Below, piece after piece: positions 6,150-6,397 of a stretch of 6,397 nucleotides of DNA; position 1 is the stretch's first letter; the number at the start of each line of letters is the position of its first letter. This DNA is from Treponema sp. Lineage in GTDB: Bacteria; Spirochaetota; Spirochaetia; Treponematales; Breznakiellaceae. The stretch covers positions 4,672 through 11,068 of the forward strand of contig WQRP01000051.1 of assembly GCA_009786675.1 (NCBI GenBank), read 5' to 3'. The translations under genes and the position numbers were made by a program. The notes below the pieces were generated by a model. It was not told the DNA's origin. It worked only from the letters and a program-made list of their open reading frames with translations, and made no database searches.

Positions 6150-6397
6150 TTTTCGTGCATTTGCCTGGCGGCGGCGTCCACTGATTTTTCCAGCAAATTG
6201 TGCCTTTTTTTCCCCGCCCATGCGCTCACCGCCATCATAACGTTTTCCTTGTCTGCGGGACTGAGATTTCTGTATGTTTTCACAAGTTCTCGTTCCGTCT
6301 CGTTCAAGCCTTCTGGCTCTGTGCCTGTAATCAAATATTCCACCGACGTCTCAAGCAATTTGGCGATTTCCTGCCCTACCCTTACGTTAGGATATGT
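6146..6397 (-). CDS. Helix-turn-helix (XRE/Cro type) regulator, C-terminal part (5' end outside window)
   Basis: The frame is open from the right edge to the TAA at 6148-6146 and shows the last 83 residues, so the N-terminus and start are missing. The first visible part (YPNVRVGQEIAKLLETSVEY, then LITGTEP) matches the last two helices of an XRE-type HTH domain, in the form where 'TSVEYLITG' closes the domain. A helical tail follows (ETERELVKTYRNLSPADKEN at 34-52, then AVSAWAGKK). Such single-domain regulators are common in spirochaetes and Clostridia, often beside phage or toxin-antitoxin genes. The in-frame TTG at 6358 is not the start, because clear HTH similarity continues upstream of it. 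The last residues, about 70-83, may be altered, since the end runs into the RelB/DinJ remnant. The target is unknown; autoregulation is common in the family. Confidence 0.8.
   Translation of the reverse strand, partial: TYPNVRVGQEIAKLLETSVEYLITGTEPEGLNETERELVKTYRNLSPADKENVMMAVSAWAGKKRHNLLEKSVDAAARQMHEK

Noticed and set aside
6015..6221. 68-residue minus-strand ORF as an intact gene
   Set aside because: Only its middle resembles an antitoxin (first half of the RelB/DinJ core); before and after that it is out of frame with any recognisable protein and overlaps the HTH gene and Rpn relic.

Overview
The window is about 6.4 kb of GC-rich bacterial DNA, probably chromosomal. The protein styles suggest an anaerobic, host- or gut-associated bacterium, with a termite-gut-treponeme-like spirochaete as my best guess. 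These styles are a soluble GAF hybrid kinase with HPt, a small PHP protein, an Rpn-family tail, and a HTH regulator with a 'SVEYLITG' helix and alpha-helical tail. This is a judgement from family resemblance; no rRNA or marker gene is present to fix it.

Left and centre (1-4960) hold three genes on the minus strand, read right to left. They are a large soluble hybrid histidine kinase (GAF-HisKA-HATPase-REC-HPt), then proC (pyrroline-5-carboxylate reductase), then an MFS-type membrane transporter that runs off the left edge. The kinase stop and the proC GTG start share a base (TAGTG), so those two genes look translationally coupled. The transporter also appears to have its own promoter, whose TTGACA -35 box contains the proC stop codon.

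From 4961 to 5049 there is a compact divergent promoter region. On its right side a perfect extended -10 (TGCTATAAT) is placed so that transcription should start on the A of the ATG of a plus-strand PHP-domain phosphoesterase gene (5050-5796), so that mRNA should be leaderless. An operator-like dyad sits directly upstream of the -10.

The right end (5797-6397) is a small graveyard of toxin-antitoxin and defence-type genes. It holds the C-terminal end of an Rpn-family PD-(D/E)XK nuclease, still headed by a good ribosome binding site and ATG. Abutting it on the opposite strand is a frameshifted remnant of a RelB/DinJ antitoxin. Next comes the C-terminal part of a HTH regulator that runs off the right edge.

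The most interesting points are: the stand-alone Rpn tail, which resembles the intragenic Rpn-short antitoxins; the hidden RelB/DinJ remnant; a run of nine G in the kinase linker, where slippage in either direction would remove the HPt domain; and two genes with leaderless or near-leaderless architecture. No tRNA, rRNA, CRISPR array, intact insertion sequence or convincing terminator was seen.
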